Source of the DNA: Planctomycetota bacterium
GTDB lineage: Bacteria; Planctomycetota; Planctomycetia; Pirellulales; Pirellulaceae
Direction of reading: 5' to 3'
Length of the DNA stretch: 51,733 nt
Assembly: GCA_026692905.1 (NCBI GenBank)
Contig: JAPLNL010000086.1
Coordinates: 1-51,733 of the forward strand
This document shows positions 41,802 through 49,984 of the stretch, in pieces. A program made the translations under genes and the position numbers. Below the pieces are notes generated by a model, which was not told the DNA's origin, did no database searches, and worked only from the letters and a program-made list of their open reading frames with translations. The stretch's first letter is position 1. Every line of letters begins with the position of its first letter.

Positions 41802-43222
41802 GATGGGCTCTTCAATGCTCCCGATTTCGCCTCGCGAGGATCCATTGGCAGGAGAATGTGGAATGTTGAGCCGACTCCTTCGACGGTATCGAAGGACAAC
41901 GTCCCTTTGTGCATCTCCACAACAATGCTGTAGGAAATGGAAAGTCCCTGCCCCGTTCCTTTCCCAACCCCTTTCGTTGTAAAGAATGGGTCAAAGATGC
42001 GATTCTGGATAGCCAGGGGGATTCCGGTTCCGTTGTCTGCGATATCGATTGCGATGCGATCGTCCTCCCGACGTGTTGTGATCGTGAGTTTTCCCAAAGT
42101 GTCTTTCTTTTTGGCTTGGATGGCATGAGCGCCGTTGACAATCAAATTCAAAAAAGCTTGGTTCAATTCACCTGGCAAACACATGATCCTTGGTAAGTCA
42201 GGATCGAAATGCGTCTCAACTTCGGCACAGTATTTCCATTCGTTTCGGGAAACGGTGAGGGTGCTCTCCAAAGAACTGTTGAGATCGACCTCTTGGTACT
42301 CCTTGGTTCCTGGATGCGAAAAGACTTTCATGGCACGAACAATTCTGGCTACGTTGTCTGCACCTTGGAGCGTTTGCTCAATGGCCAAGGGGATTTCTTC
42401 GCGAACGAAGGAAAGGTCAAAAGTCTGATAGGCTTCTTGAACATTTTGGGCAACGCGTCGCACGGCATCGTTTCCCTGATCCTCTTCGAATATTTTATCG
42501 ACACGTTTTAGGATCTCCTCGATTGCCATGAAAGACTCTTGTAGGAATCGGGTGTTATCCCCGACGAACTGAATCGGTGTATTTAGTTCGTGCGCGATCC
42601 CAGCCGCCAACTGCCCTACGGACTCCAATTTTTGGGCCGTTGCCAATTGAGCTTCGAGTGCCTTGCGTTTGGTCAGGTCCCGAACAATGCCGCTGTGTGA
42701 GCTTACTCCGCCATGGGAAAACGTGCTAACCACGAATTCGAGATGCACACTGGAACCATCGACTCGTCGACCTGAAATTTCATTGCTTGCACCAGTCAAT
42801 TCCTTTAAACTGGATACAAAACAATTCTTGTCATCTAGTTTACAGAAAGCTGCTTCGGGCAAAAGTTCGCAGATGTTTTCCACCTCTCCGTCCGCACAAA
42901 GGCCGAAAATATCTTTGGCCGCCGTATTGAGGCACTCAATGCTTCCATCTCCTTCAAAAATAATGATCCCTTCTGCTGCAGTATCAAAAACGGCCTTGGA
43001 ACGTTGAGCTGTTTTTTCAAGAGCGATCGACGATTGTTGGAGCTCGTGGTTGGCCTGATCGAGTTCAAGGCTCTTCTGCTCAAGCAGTTCTTCAGCCTGC
43101 TTCCGAACGCATCTTTCACGTTCGATGAATTGGAGCAGCACCTCGTTTGGAGCGTTTTCGTCAATCGTGGAGAGAGTCATCGGTACGTTTTCCTTTGACG
43201 GTTCAATCGCTTTCGTGGCCAT
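41798..43222 (-). CDS. PAS-domain sensor histidine kinase
   Basis: A 474-aa soluble kinase. The N-terminal coiled coil (about 28-75) leads to a PAS domain (about 74-185, AVFDTAAEGIIIFEGDGSIE), then the HisKA helix with phospho-acceptor His 211 (LAAGIAHELNTPIQFVGDN). The ATPase domain follows with the N box NLIVNGAHAI, G1 DIADNGTGIP and G2 GKGTGQGLSIS. There is no membrane segment, so it senses an internal cue. Its stop overlaps the start of the response regulator (41798-41801). The pair is expected to form a phosphorelay; the signal and target are unknown. Confidence 0.9.
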   Translation of the reverse strand: MATKAIEPSKENVPMTLSTIDENAPNEVLLQFIERERCVRKQAEELLEQKSLELDQANHELQQSSIALEKTAQRSKAVFDTAAEGIIIFEGDGSIECLNTAAKDIFGLCADGEVENICELLPEAAFCKLDDKNCFVSSLKELTGASNEISGRRVDGSSVHLEFVVSTFSHGGVSSHSGIVRDLTKRKALEAQLATAQKLESVGQLAAGIAHELNTPIQFVGDNTRFLQESFMAIEEILKRVDKIFEEDQGNDAVRRVAQNVQEAYQTFDLSFVREEIPLAIEQTLQGADNVARIVRAMKVFSHPGTKEYQEVDLNSSLESTLTVSRNEWKYCAEVETHFDPDLPRIMCLPGELNQAFLNLIVNGAHAIQAKKKDTLGKLTITTRREDDRIAIDIADNGTGIPLAIQNRIFDPFFTTKGVGKGTGQGLSISYSIVVEMHKGTLSFDTVEGVGSTFHILLPMDPREAKSGALKSPS

Positions 43223-43345
43223 CCGAGTATCTCCACCACCGTATCAACCATGAAGACTTTTCGAGCTTTGAAAAACCTGCCTCATTGCAAACATAGGTCG
43301 CAAATCGACCTTAGGTCAAACTTAGCGTGCAAATTCCGAACACTT

Positions 43346-44947
43346 CTAAAGCGATAATGTGGCCTTCAACGGAAATAGGATACAGAATGTCGATCCTTTG
43401 CCGACAATCGACGTAACTTTGATCGAGCCACCATGCCGTAACACAATCTGCTCCACGATCGACAATCCGAGGCCTGTTCCCCCGGCAACTCGTGAACGTG
43501 ATTCTTCGACGCGATAGAACCGATCGAAGAGTTTGGGAATCGATGCTTCCGGAATCCCAATCCCGGTATCCGAGACTTCAATCTCAATCGTTTGCTCAAC
43601 GAGTTGGCAACGCACCGATATTAGACCGTTTGGATGGTTATATTTGATCGCGTTGGAAAGCAAATTATCGATCGCTTGCCGCAACATCGAACGATTGCCG
43701 TCCATTTGAGAAGGCTTTAGGTCATACTCGACTCGGAGCGAACTCGAATCCAGCAGTGGACGAATCGAGTCGATCGCTTCCTCAAGCAGTTTGACGATGT
43801 CAATGGACTGAGTCTCGAGCGTTGGATTCGCATCGAGCCGAGCCAAGGTCAACATCGAGTCGCCGAGTTCTTGCATTCTTAAGGCTGCCCTTTGGCATTT
43901 GCTAAAATGCTCTCTGTATTCCTCGGCAGTTCTCGGCTTGGCAAGGGCAAGCTCGCTGCTGGCAAGAATAACGGAAAGTGGCGTTCGGAATTCATGCGAT
44001 GCGTCCGCTGTGAATTGACGCTGTTGTTCAAAAGATTGCCCCAATCGATCCAGCATCGTGTTGAGTGACGCGCCGAGTCCCTCAAGTTCCGAATCGAATC
44101 CGGACAACTCGATGCGTTCCGACAAACTATTGCCACTAACTTTCTGGGCCGTTCGAGTCATACGCTCGATTGGTTCAATGGCTCGCTTGCTAGTCCACCA
44201 ACCGCCGACAAGCCCAACGCCCATAACGGATAACCCGGCCAAAGTAAGCGTCCAAGTCATCGAGTTTACTTTGGCTTGCTCACCTAAAGCAGGGCGTCCC
44301 ACACAGATCGTGGTCTCGAACGGCCCTCGAATAAACACCTCACGGTATGATCCACGTTGCTGCCTCGCGTATCGATCTCGGTCGATTGCAGTGGATACGG
44401 GATTCGTTGGATAAGGACTTTGCGGCGGCACCTTAGAATCCTTGAGCACGCTACCATCATTACGCCAAATGATAAAGTAGGCTGGGCCTTCCAAACGCCC
44501 TAATTGTTCGGGCAATTGAGGTGGTAGCTCAATCGATGCCTCCCATTCCTCTTGTGTTAGGTCCGATTTGTTCTCTCCCGTGGTTTTAGGAAACTTCCAA
44601 TCCTGAAGAGGACGCGTTCTCGTAGGCTCTACCTGGGGAGGCCCGGCAAGCGGACCGTTTTCAGTCGGTTCGCGCCGTTGTCGATTCAATGGAGGGGGCA
44701 ACCGACGACGTGGCCCGCTTCGCGATGTCACATCTTTTGCCATTGCCTCGAGCACGGTCGATGGGACAGCATTCATGGCTCCCTCTAAGAGCCTTGCAGC
44801 ACCAAGCAATTCATCGTCCACTCGATCCCAATGAGCGCGAACCATTTCCCAATGCAACAGCGAACCAAAAACGACTATTACCAAACAAAGTATGATCGCA
44901 TGCCAGGATTGCAGCCGCCATCGCAAGGACCTGAAGAGCTTAAACAT
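43346..44947 (-). CDS. Membrane sensor histidine kinase
   Basis: A 533-aa transmembrane kinase. TM1 spans about 16-35. An extracytoplasmic domain of about 190 residues with a Pro/Arg-rich segment (RRLPPPLNRQRREPTENGPL) follows. TM2 is at about 230-250, then HAMP (about 252-305), HisKA with His 318 in FTADASHEFRTPLSVI, and HATPase with the N box NLLSNAIKYNH, G1 DTGIGIPE and G2 GGTGLGLSIV. ATG 44947 lies inside the last codons of the upstream response-regulator gene, an 8-base overlap. The pair is therefore an operon with OmpR-type output. The sensed signal is unknown. Confidence 0.93.
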   Translation of the reverse strand: MFKLFRSLRWRLQSWHAIILCLVIVVFGSLLHWEMVRAHWDRVDDELLGAARLLEGAMNAVPSTVLEAMAKDVTSRSGPRRRLPPPLNRQRREPTENGPLAGPPQVEPTRTRPLQDWKFPKTTGENKSDLTQEEWEASIELPPQLPEQLGRLEGPAYFIIWRNDGSVLKDSKVPPQSPYPTNPVSTAIDRDRYARQQRGSYREVFIRGPFETTICVGRPALGEQAKVNSMTWTLTLAGLSVMGVGLVGGWWTSKRAIEPIERMTRTAQKVSGNSLSERIELSGFDSELEGLGASLNTMLDRLGQSFEQQRQFTADASHEFRTPLSVILASSELALAKPRTAEEYREHFSKCQRAALRMQELGDSMLTLARLDANPTLETQSIDIVKLLEEAIDSIRPLLDSSSLRVEYDLKPSQMDGNRSMLRQAIDNLLSNAIKYNHPNGLISVRCQLVEQTIEIEVSDTGIGIPEASIPKLFDRFYRVEESRSRVAGGTGLGLSIVEQIVLRHGGSIKVTSIVGKGSTFCILFPLKATLSL

Positions 44948-45593
44948 GCAAGATGTACCCTTGGCCTCGCCGCGTCTCGATAAAGTCTTTGCCGAGCTTT
45001 TTGCGCAAATGAGAAATATGCACATCGACGAGATTCGAAAGCGTGTCATCGTTTTCGTCAAAGATGTGGTTGTAGATCATCGTTCGACTCACCAATTTAC
45101 CTGCATGAACCGCCAACAACTCAAGCATAGCGTATTCTCGTGCAGTCAATTCAACAGGATTTCCAGACTCTTTTACGGTCTTGCTCGACAAGTCGATTTC
45201 GACAGTACCAAAGGTAATTCGATTCGATGCGTTGCCTGTCGAACGTCGAATGAGCGAACGAACTCGTGCCAATAGCTCGACCAAGCTGAACGGCTTGATC
45301 ATGTAATCATCTGCCCCTTCGTCCAAACCCGTAACACGATCTGAAACGGCATCTTTAGCGGTCAGCAGCAATACGGGCGTTTTTTTCTCTCGCCGCAATC
45401 GACGTAATACTTCAATGCCATTCATTTTAGGAAGCATCCAGTCGAGGATGATCACGTCATAATCCCAGCTTTTTGCTTTGTACAAACCGTCTTCACCATT
45501 GTCAGCCGTATCGACGGCGTAACCATCCTCGCGAAGAGCTTGTGCAAGCGACTCTTGCAGATCGATTTCATCCTCTACCACCAAAATACGCAT
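44940..45593 (-). CDS. OmpR-family response regulator
   Basis: A 217-aa DNA-binding regulator. Receiver: acidic EDE at 7-9, phosphoacceptor D51 in IILDWMLPKMNG, Thr in LLLTAKDAV, and switch Lys in YMIKPF. Output: a winged-helix domain from about 125 (ITFGTVEIDLSSKTVKESGN, ELTAREYAMLELLAVHAGKL, VDVHISHLRKKLGKDFIETR with RGQGYILHV). This layout is complete and of normal length. The gene precedes and overlaps its cognate kinase gene. No target promoter is obvious nearby, although the secreted peroxidase gene lies just upstream on the same strand. Confidence 0.95.
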   Translation of the reverse strand: MRILVVEDEIDLQESLAQALREDGYAVDTADNGEDGLYKAKSWDYDVIILDWMLPKMNGIEVLRRLRREKKTPVLLLTAKDAVSDRVTGLDEGADDYMIKPFSLVELLARVRSLIRRSTGNASNRITFGTVEIDLSSKTVKESGNPVELTAREYAMLELLAVHAGKLVSRTMIYNHIFDENDDTLSNLVDVHISHLRKKLGKDFIETRRGQGYILHV

Positions 45594-45702
45594 TCAATGT
45601 CCCTGTTTCCGAGGTTTGTTTTATGAGGCCCCCATCACCAACGCTGCGGTTGCCGCTCAGAAAACCGGGGCTAATGTCATTACCCATATCTTTTTGACTT
45701 TG

Positions 45703-45733
45703 CTCCCCTCTCCCCGAAACGGGGCGAGGGGAG
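45703..45733. repeat. CTCCCCTCTCCCCG hairpin, copy 2
   Basis: CTCCCCTCTCCCCG-AAA-CGGGGCGAGGGGAG, preceded on plus by TTTTTGACTTTG as in the 35241 copy (CTTTACTTTG). It lies between the peroxidase gene end and the response-regulator start. Confidence 0.75.
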
Positions 45734-45774
45734 AAAATCGCAAACCAACGGGCACAAGTACTAGTCTACTCGAT

Positions 45775-47895
45775 TTAAACTCGTCTTCTACGAGCAGCCG
45801 CGATATCGCTCATAACTTGATCGATCCCATCCGCTGTGACCAAAGGTGCTGGCGTTGCAGAAGCAGTGGCTGTTACCGCTGCAGGCGCTGCGGCAGTTGT
45901 CGAAGCCGCAACTCCTGGGGCCGTAGCTGGTGCTGGTTGCGAACCTGCAACGGGTAGATCGAGGCCGCGGACAAATTGATCCCCTCGTGTGATCGAAGCC
46001 GATAATTGCGAGCCGAGCGACACCGCGACTCCGCTCGCATTCTTGACGACGCGTACTCGGTAGTCACCCGTTCGCACACCTGACTGAACGTCGAACTTGT
46101 AGTTGCCTGCCCGATCCGTGACCATGGTACTGACGGTTTCGCCAGCCGAGTTGATCAGAGCAACCGTCCATCCGGCTAAACCGTTCTCGCCCGGGTTGCG
46201 ACGTCGATCGTTGTTGCGATCTGCATACACAGTCCCTTCCAAAGTCGCTTGGAAAACGAAAATGTTGTCCTGCAGGTTCCGCATGTTGGTATTGCGTTTT
46301 AGAATATCGGACAAATGCGTGTTGTCGATTTCTCGCAGCAGCTGGCCACCGAACTGATTTTGGTACCAAAATCGATCGCCATTGCGAAGCCTTTGGAATT
46401 GGTCAACCAAAATGCGCGCAACCGTTGGCCCGACGCTAGCGCCCGGCAAATGATCTTCTGCAAGTGCTCCGACCCACAAATCGATCTTATCGACTGAGCC
46501 ATACAATTGCTGCAGCTTGTTGGCTAGCTCTTTGTTGCGAGTGATTTCGGCGAAGCTACGAACTTTGGGAAGCCCTATAGCTGCTCGAACATCGTTAAAG
46601 TCCGCGAGTCCGTGATCTCGACCGCGTTGGATGTTCAAACTGGCCAGATCGAAGCCGCCTTGACCAGGTGCTCCAAACAGAAAATTGCGTACACTCCCGA
46701 CCACTTTCGTATCGAGCTCGGAGGCCGGATCGGACGACAGGTACTTGAATACGGACTCGATCGTCTTTCCGCTCAATGCTGCGGGGTTAAAGAAAACATC
46801 GCTCAATTCCATTGCCGGTGATACCGACTTGCCATCCTCGCCGAGGAACTCGACATCGTTGCCGAGTATGCTATGTCCAAAGCGAAACGCTCCGGTTGAA
46901 AATTCGTTGCTCAAGCCGGGATTCACACGAGCATTGTAACCTCGGTAGGGAGTAAGTCCCGCGGGTCCGAGAAGTGAAGGGAGCCATTCGTTGTACGTGA
47001 TCGATTGGATCTCGCCGATGACGAGGGCTCGAGCGCGCTCGTACAATTCTGAGTCTGTCAGGCGAGGATTCTCGGCTGCTAGACGAGAGGCCCAACGATT
47101 GTGCTCGCGAACAAATAACGACTGCAAACTCGTCAGTTCTATGTTCTCGTTTGCCCGAACATCGCCCGCTGCCAACATTTGGTTGTCAGGCAGTCGATGT
47201 GCATCGTTGGCCATCGTGACCGTTCCGTTGGGGAAATTGGTAGAGTTGTTGACGGGCAGCAATCCATCTGCGCCTATCTTGAGCTTGCCACCCGACATTG
47301 TTCGAAGCGCAACGGCCGTCTTGGTATCCGAGCCGTAAATCATCGAGCCATCGATCCAGGCTGTAATCGTATTGATTTGTTGGCGGGGATTCGAAAGACT
47401 CGTTCCTGTGGCTGAATCAAAAAGCGATCGACTCGTCGTCATCGACTTGGTGCCAGTGGAGGAAGGATCGAAGTACGGATCTCCTTTTGGTACAGCGATG
47501 CTCATCTTTTCGGTGCCGGCCGTTGGCGTGAGACCAATGTCGTGGTCAATGAATTGCCCCCAAACATAAGTGAACGCTGCCAAGTTGCGGTCGCTGATGA
47601 TGTCCTGTTCACCTTGGTCGGCAATGGCATTGCTGATCGCTCGGGCGCTTGGACGGTCGGTACCGTTGGGAGTTGATACTCCATCGCCGTATTCGGCTTT
47701 GGCGAGCCGCAGCAGATCTTCCTGCGTACTGCCCCACTCGATTTGAGCGATGTTGTTTCCTGTCCCATCCACGGAATACGTGGCGAAGTTACCCGCTCGC
47801 AGAAGTCCTGCCATATCGATTGCCATGAGTTCGCGTGGCAACAGTTTTTCGAGCCGCATGACGCGGCTGCGCACCTTCTTCGAAAGCTTTTTCAT
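45775..47895 (-). CDS. Secreted animal-type haem peroxidase with Cna-B-like domain
   Basis: A 706-aa exported enzyme of the animal haem peroxidase (peroxidase-cyclooxygenase) superfamily, which oxidises halides or organics with peroxide. The distal His is H118 in WGQFIDHDIGLT, the proximal His is H341 in GAFRFGHSILG, and LNIQRGRDHGLADFN is diagnostic. The N-terminus (RVMRLEKLLPRELMAID) resembles the planctomycete extracellular-signal motif rather than a classical signal peptide. From about 553 a Cna-B/SdrD-like domain follows (LEGTVYADRNNDRRRNPGEN, GNYKFDVQSGVRTGDYRVRV), then an Ala/Pro/Thr-rich linker and a short basic end (AAARRRRV). The gene stands alone, between a two-component pair and an NRAMP-family gene. 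Confidence 0.92.
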   Translation of the reverse strand: MKKLSKKVRSRVMRLEKLLPRELMAIDMAGLLRAGNFATYSVDGTGNNIAQIEWGSTQEDLLRLAKAEYGDGVSTPNGTDRPSARAISNAIADQGEQDIISDRNLAAFTYVWGQFIDHDIGLTPTAGTEKMSIAVPKGDPYFDPSSTGTKSMTTSRSLFDSATGTSLSNPRQQINTITAWIDGSMIYGSDTKTAVALRTMSGGKLKIGADGLLPVNNSTNFPNGTVTMANDAHRLPDNQMLAAGDVRANENIELTSLQSLFVREHNRWASRLAAENPRLTDSELYERARALVIGEIQSITYNEWLPSLLGPAGLTPYRGYNARVNPGLSNEFSTGAFRFGHSILGNDVEFLGEDGKSVSPAMELSDVFFNPAALSGKTIESVFKYLSSDPASELDTKVVGSVRNFLFGAPGQGGFDLASLNIQRGRDHGLADFNDVRAAIGLPKVRSFAEITRNKELANKLQQLYGSVDKIDLWVGALAEDHLPGASVGPTVARILVDQFQRLRNGDRFWYQNQFGGQLLREIDNTHLSDILKRNTNMRNLQDNIFVFQATLEGTVYADRNNDRRRNPGENGLAGWTVALINSAGETVSTMVTDRAGNYKFDVQSGVRTGDYRVRVVKNASGVAVSLGSQLSASITRGDQFVRGLDLPVAGSQPAPATAPGVAASTTAAAPAAVTATASATPAPLVTADGIDQVMSDIAAARRRRV

Positions 47896-48342
47896 GGTTT
47901 TGTCCCTGCACTAACAAGATGAGAATGTGACCAGATGAGATTGCCGAAAAGTCGACGTCGTGGATTGTAGGATTCGGTCCCTGAAGAAAGCATTAAGGGA
48001 AGAATAAGGCTTGTTTTTATTCGAGAGGCCGCCCTCACCCCCTGCCCCTCTCCGCTAAAAAAGAACGCGGCGAAGCTTTTTGTAGCGAAACTCGTTAAGA
48101 GTTTCGGTAGTTTAGGCGATGCAACCGAAAGTCTTGACGACCTTCGCGACAAAAGCCTGTTTTTACCATCGCAAAGTACTTCAACGCGTTGCCCAAAAAG
48201 AGGCGACGGTAGGGGACCGTGAGCTACTGGCGATTCAGTCCAACTCCAAGTTCGTCGATTTTAGCCGTTGGGCGATAGCCTAATGGCACTCTAAGAATGG
48301 CTTGCGGCTTGTTGATTTACGACTAGCACAAATGTATTTCGG
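47896..48342. other. Gene-free segment with repeats
   Basis: No gene is seen. It holds a copy of the GTAGCGAAACTCGT repeat (48081-48150) and a TTAGCCGTTGGGCGATAGCC fragment starting at 48261. The peroxidase promoter should be in its first part but I cannot point to it. Confidence 0.6.
48081..48150 (+). repeat. GTAGCGAAACTCGTCAAGAG repeat, copy 2
   Basis: It reads TGTAGCGAAACTCGTTAAGA, then GTTTCGGTAG and CCGAAAGTCTTGACGACC. It is the homologue, in the opposite orientation, of 27025-27090. Confidence 0.75.
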
Positions 48343-48406
48343 TTAACAGTCAGCCGTCGTAGGTGTACTGTCAAAGAATCTAAGTACGCCTACGGCTGAC
48401 TGTTAA
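48343..48406 (-). terminator. Long hairpin after the NRAMP-family gene
   Basis: TTAACAGTCAGCCGTCGTAGG pairs with CCTACGGCTGACTGTTAA over more than 20 bases, across a 20-base loop. It begins five bases past the transporter stop codon. It ends the transcript structurally but has no long T-run, so a repeat role is also possible. Confidence 0.6.
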
Positions 48407-48410
48407 ACGA

Positions 48411-49721
48411 CTAGCCAACAATCCAACTGACTGCGAGTGAGGCAACGCAGGCTGTGATCAGCAAGACTCCGATCCAGCCGAAAACGTTGGTCCATTTGCC
48501 AATCCTTGTTGTACCGACAACCTTCGGATCATTTGCCAGAAGCTGGAGCGCTATCACATGAAAGGGTAACAAAACGGCGTTGACTACCTGGCTCGAATAA
48601 ATCAACGGTACCAACGGGAGATTCGGAAGCGAAACGACGCTTACCGAGGCTACTGTCAGCCCGATAAAGGCAGCATAAAAGAATTGAAAGTGTTTCGAAT
48701 CCAGGTCCAATGAGGCAGGTGCTCCGATCCCTTCCGCGATCGAATACGACGTGGCAAGCGGTACAATAGCTGCCGCCAGTAGCGATGCGCCAAGCAGCCC
48801 CGTACCAAAGAGAATCGTCGCGAAGGAACCTGCAAGTGGTCGGAGCGCAATCGCCGCATCGCTCGCGTCTTGGATAGGGATCCCCTCACGGTGAAGCGTC
48901 GCGGCGCAAGCAACCGCAATGGCGAGTCCGATGACACCTGTGAGCACCGAGCCTACGATGACATCGATCCGCTCCCATCTTAGATTGGATACTTGGATCT
49001 TTTTGTCGACAGCGTAGGATTGCAAAAAGGCAAGGCCCCAAGGTGCAAGCGTGGTTCCTAAGGTGGCAGTAATTGCGATCCAGCCCGCGTTATTGATTGG
49101 AAGGTGAGGGATCAAGGAATTTTCTAGCAGCAGAGGCCAGTCGGGACAAGATAAAACCCCATCCACAACATACAACGCTAAGCTGGACGACACGATGAGC
49201 AGAATGATCTCCACTCGATGAAAGGAGCCGTACACGACCATGAAGGAAATCAAAAGCCCGGCGATAGGAGTACTTATCCAGGACGGAATGTTAATCAGTG
49301 AAGCTGCCGCTGAAATTCCCGCATACTCCGCGCAAATCGTTCCGAAGTTTGCGAGCAGCAATCCTATGACGGCAACGTACCCCATTTTTGGGCCCCATCG
49401 CTGGCGTATGACTGCGACAAAGCCCTTGCCGCTGGCAGCTCCGATCTGAACTGCCAACAAGTGGAAGTACACCAGCAAAACCGTAGAGGCCGGAATAATC
49501 CAAAGGAGCCGATAGCCGTGCTCAGCCCCGAGGAGTGAGTACGTCGTAATTCCTGCAGGATCATCGTCCGAGAGACCAGCTAGCAATCCTGGCCCCAATA
49601 CAGCCATAAATGAGGCAATTGCCCCCGCCCCTGCATTCCTCAACTGCACAAATTTCGCAGCTGTCCCTCGACGACGATGCGAAATCGTGTGTCTGTTATG
49701 AACTTGACGGTGACTTTTCAT
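48411..49721 (-). CDS. NRAMP-family metal ion transporter
   Basis: A 436-aa integral membrane protein with about 11 hydrophobic segments. The family metal-site motif in TM1 is DDDPAGITTYSLLGAEHGY, where DPAG stands for the usual DPGN/DPGS. TM6 carries the LGTTLAPWGLAFLQSYAVDK region, where the classical MPH motif is replaced (A-P-W). Canonical MntH-type members import Mn2+ or Fe2+ with protons; changes at both sites mean the metal could differ (for example Mg or Al in divergent clades). The N-terminus is polar and basic (HRQVHNRHTISHRRRG). ATG 49721 is chosen over a TTG 12 codons upstream. The gene is divergent from the next one. Confidence 0.85.
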   Translation of the reverse strand: MKSHRQVHNRHTISHRRRGTAAKFVQLRNAGAGAIASFMAVLGPGLLAGLSDDDPAGITTYSLLGAEHGYRLLWIIPASTVLLVYFHLLAVQIGAASGKGFVAVIRQRWGPKMGYVAVIGLLLANFGTICAEYAGISAAASLINIPSWISTPIAGLLISFMVVYGSFHRVEIILLIVSSSLALYVVDGVLSCPDWPLLLENSLIPHLPINNAGWIAITATLGTTLAPWGLAFLQSYAVDKKIQVSNLRWERIDVIVGSVLTGVIGLAIAVACAATLHREGIPIQDASDAAIALRPLAGSFATILFGTGLLGASLLAAAIVPLATSYSIAEGIGAPASLDLDSKHFQFFYAAFIGLTVASVSVVSLPNLPLVPLIYSSQVVNAVLLPFHVIALQLLANDPKVVGTTRIGKWTNVFGWIGVLLITACVASLAVSWIVG

Positions 49722-49984
49722 GCAACTTGATTCCAGATGTGCTGAAGTTTGTTCCAAATGTGTGCCAAATTGCGCCCTCGCCGCATCGCGAATTTCTTTT
49801 TGTGGAATCGCAATTCCTGTGCCTAGACGAATTTGATCCTACACACATTGGCAAAGCGGTTGTACGAAATCAACCATTGGGCGCGACGTTTGTTCCTTTG
49901 GTACTTGTTTTGCATTGCTCGTTTCTCAACCAACCTAAGCAGCCTTGCTGCATCCTAACCTTTCACGAGTATCGGAACGGTACC

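Noticed and set aside
49610-49984. N-terminal extension of the phosphotransferase/ATPase gene
   Set aside because: It overlaps the divergent transporter gene and does not look like protein; the ATG at 49985 gives the expected family length.
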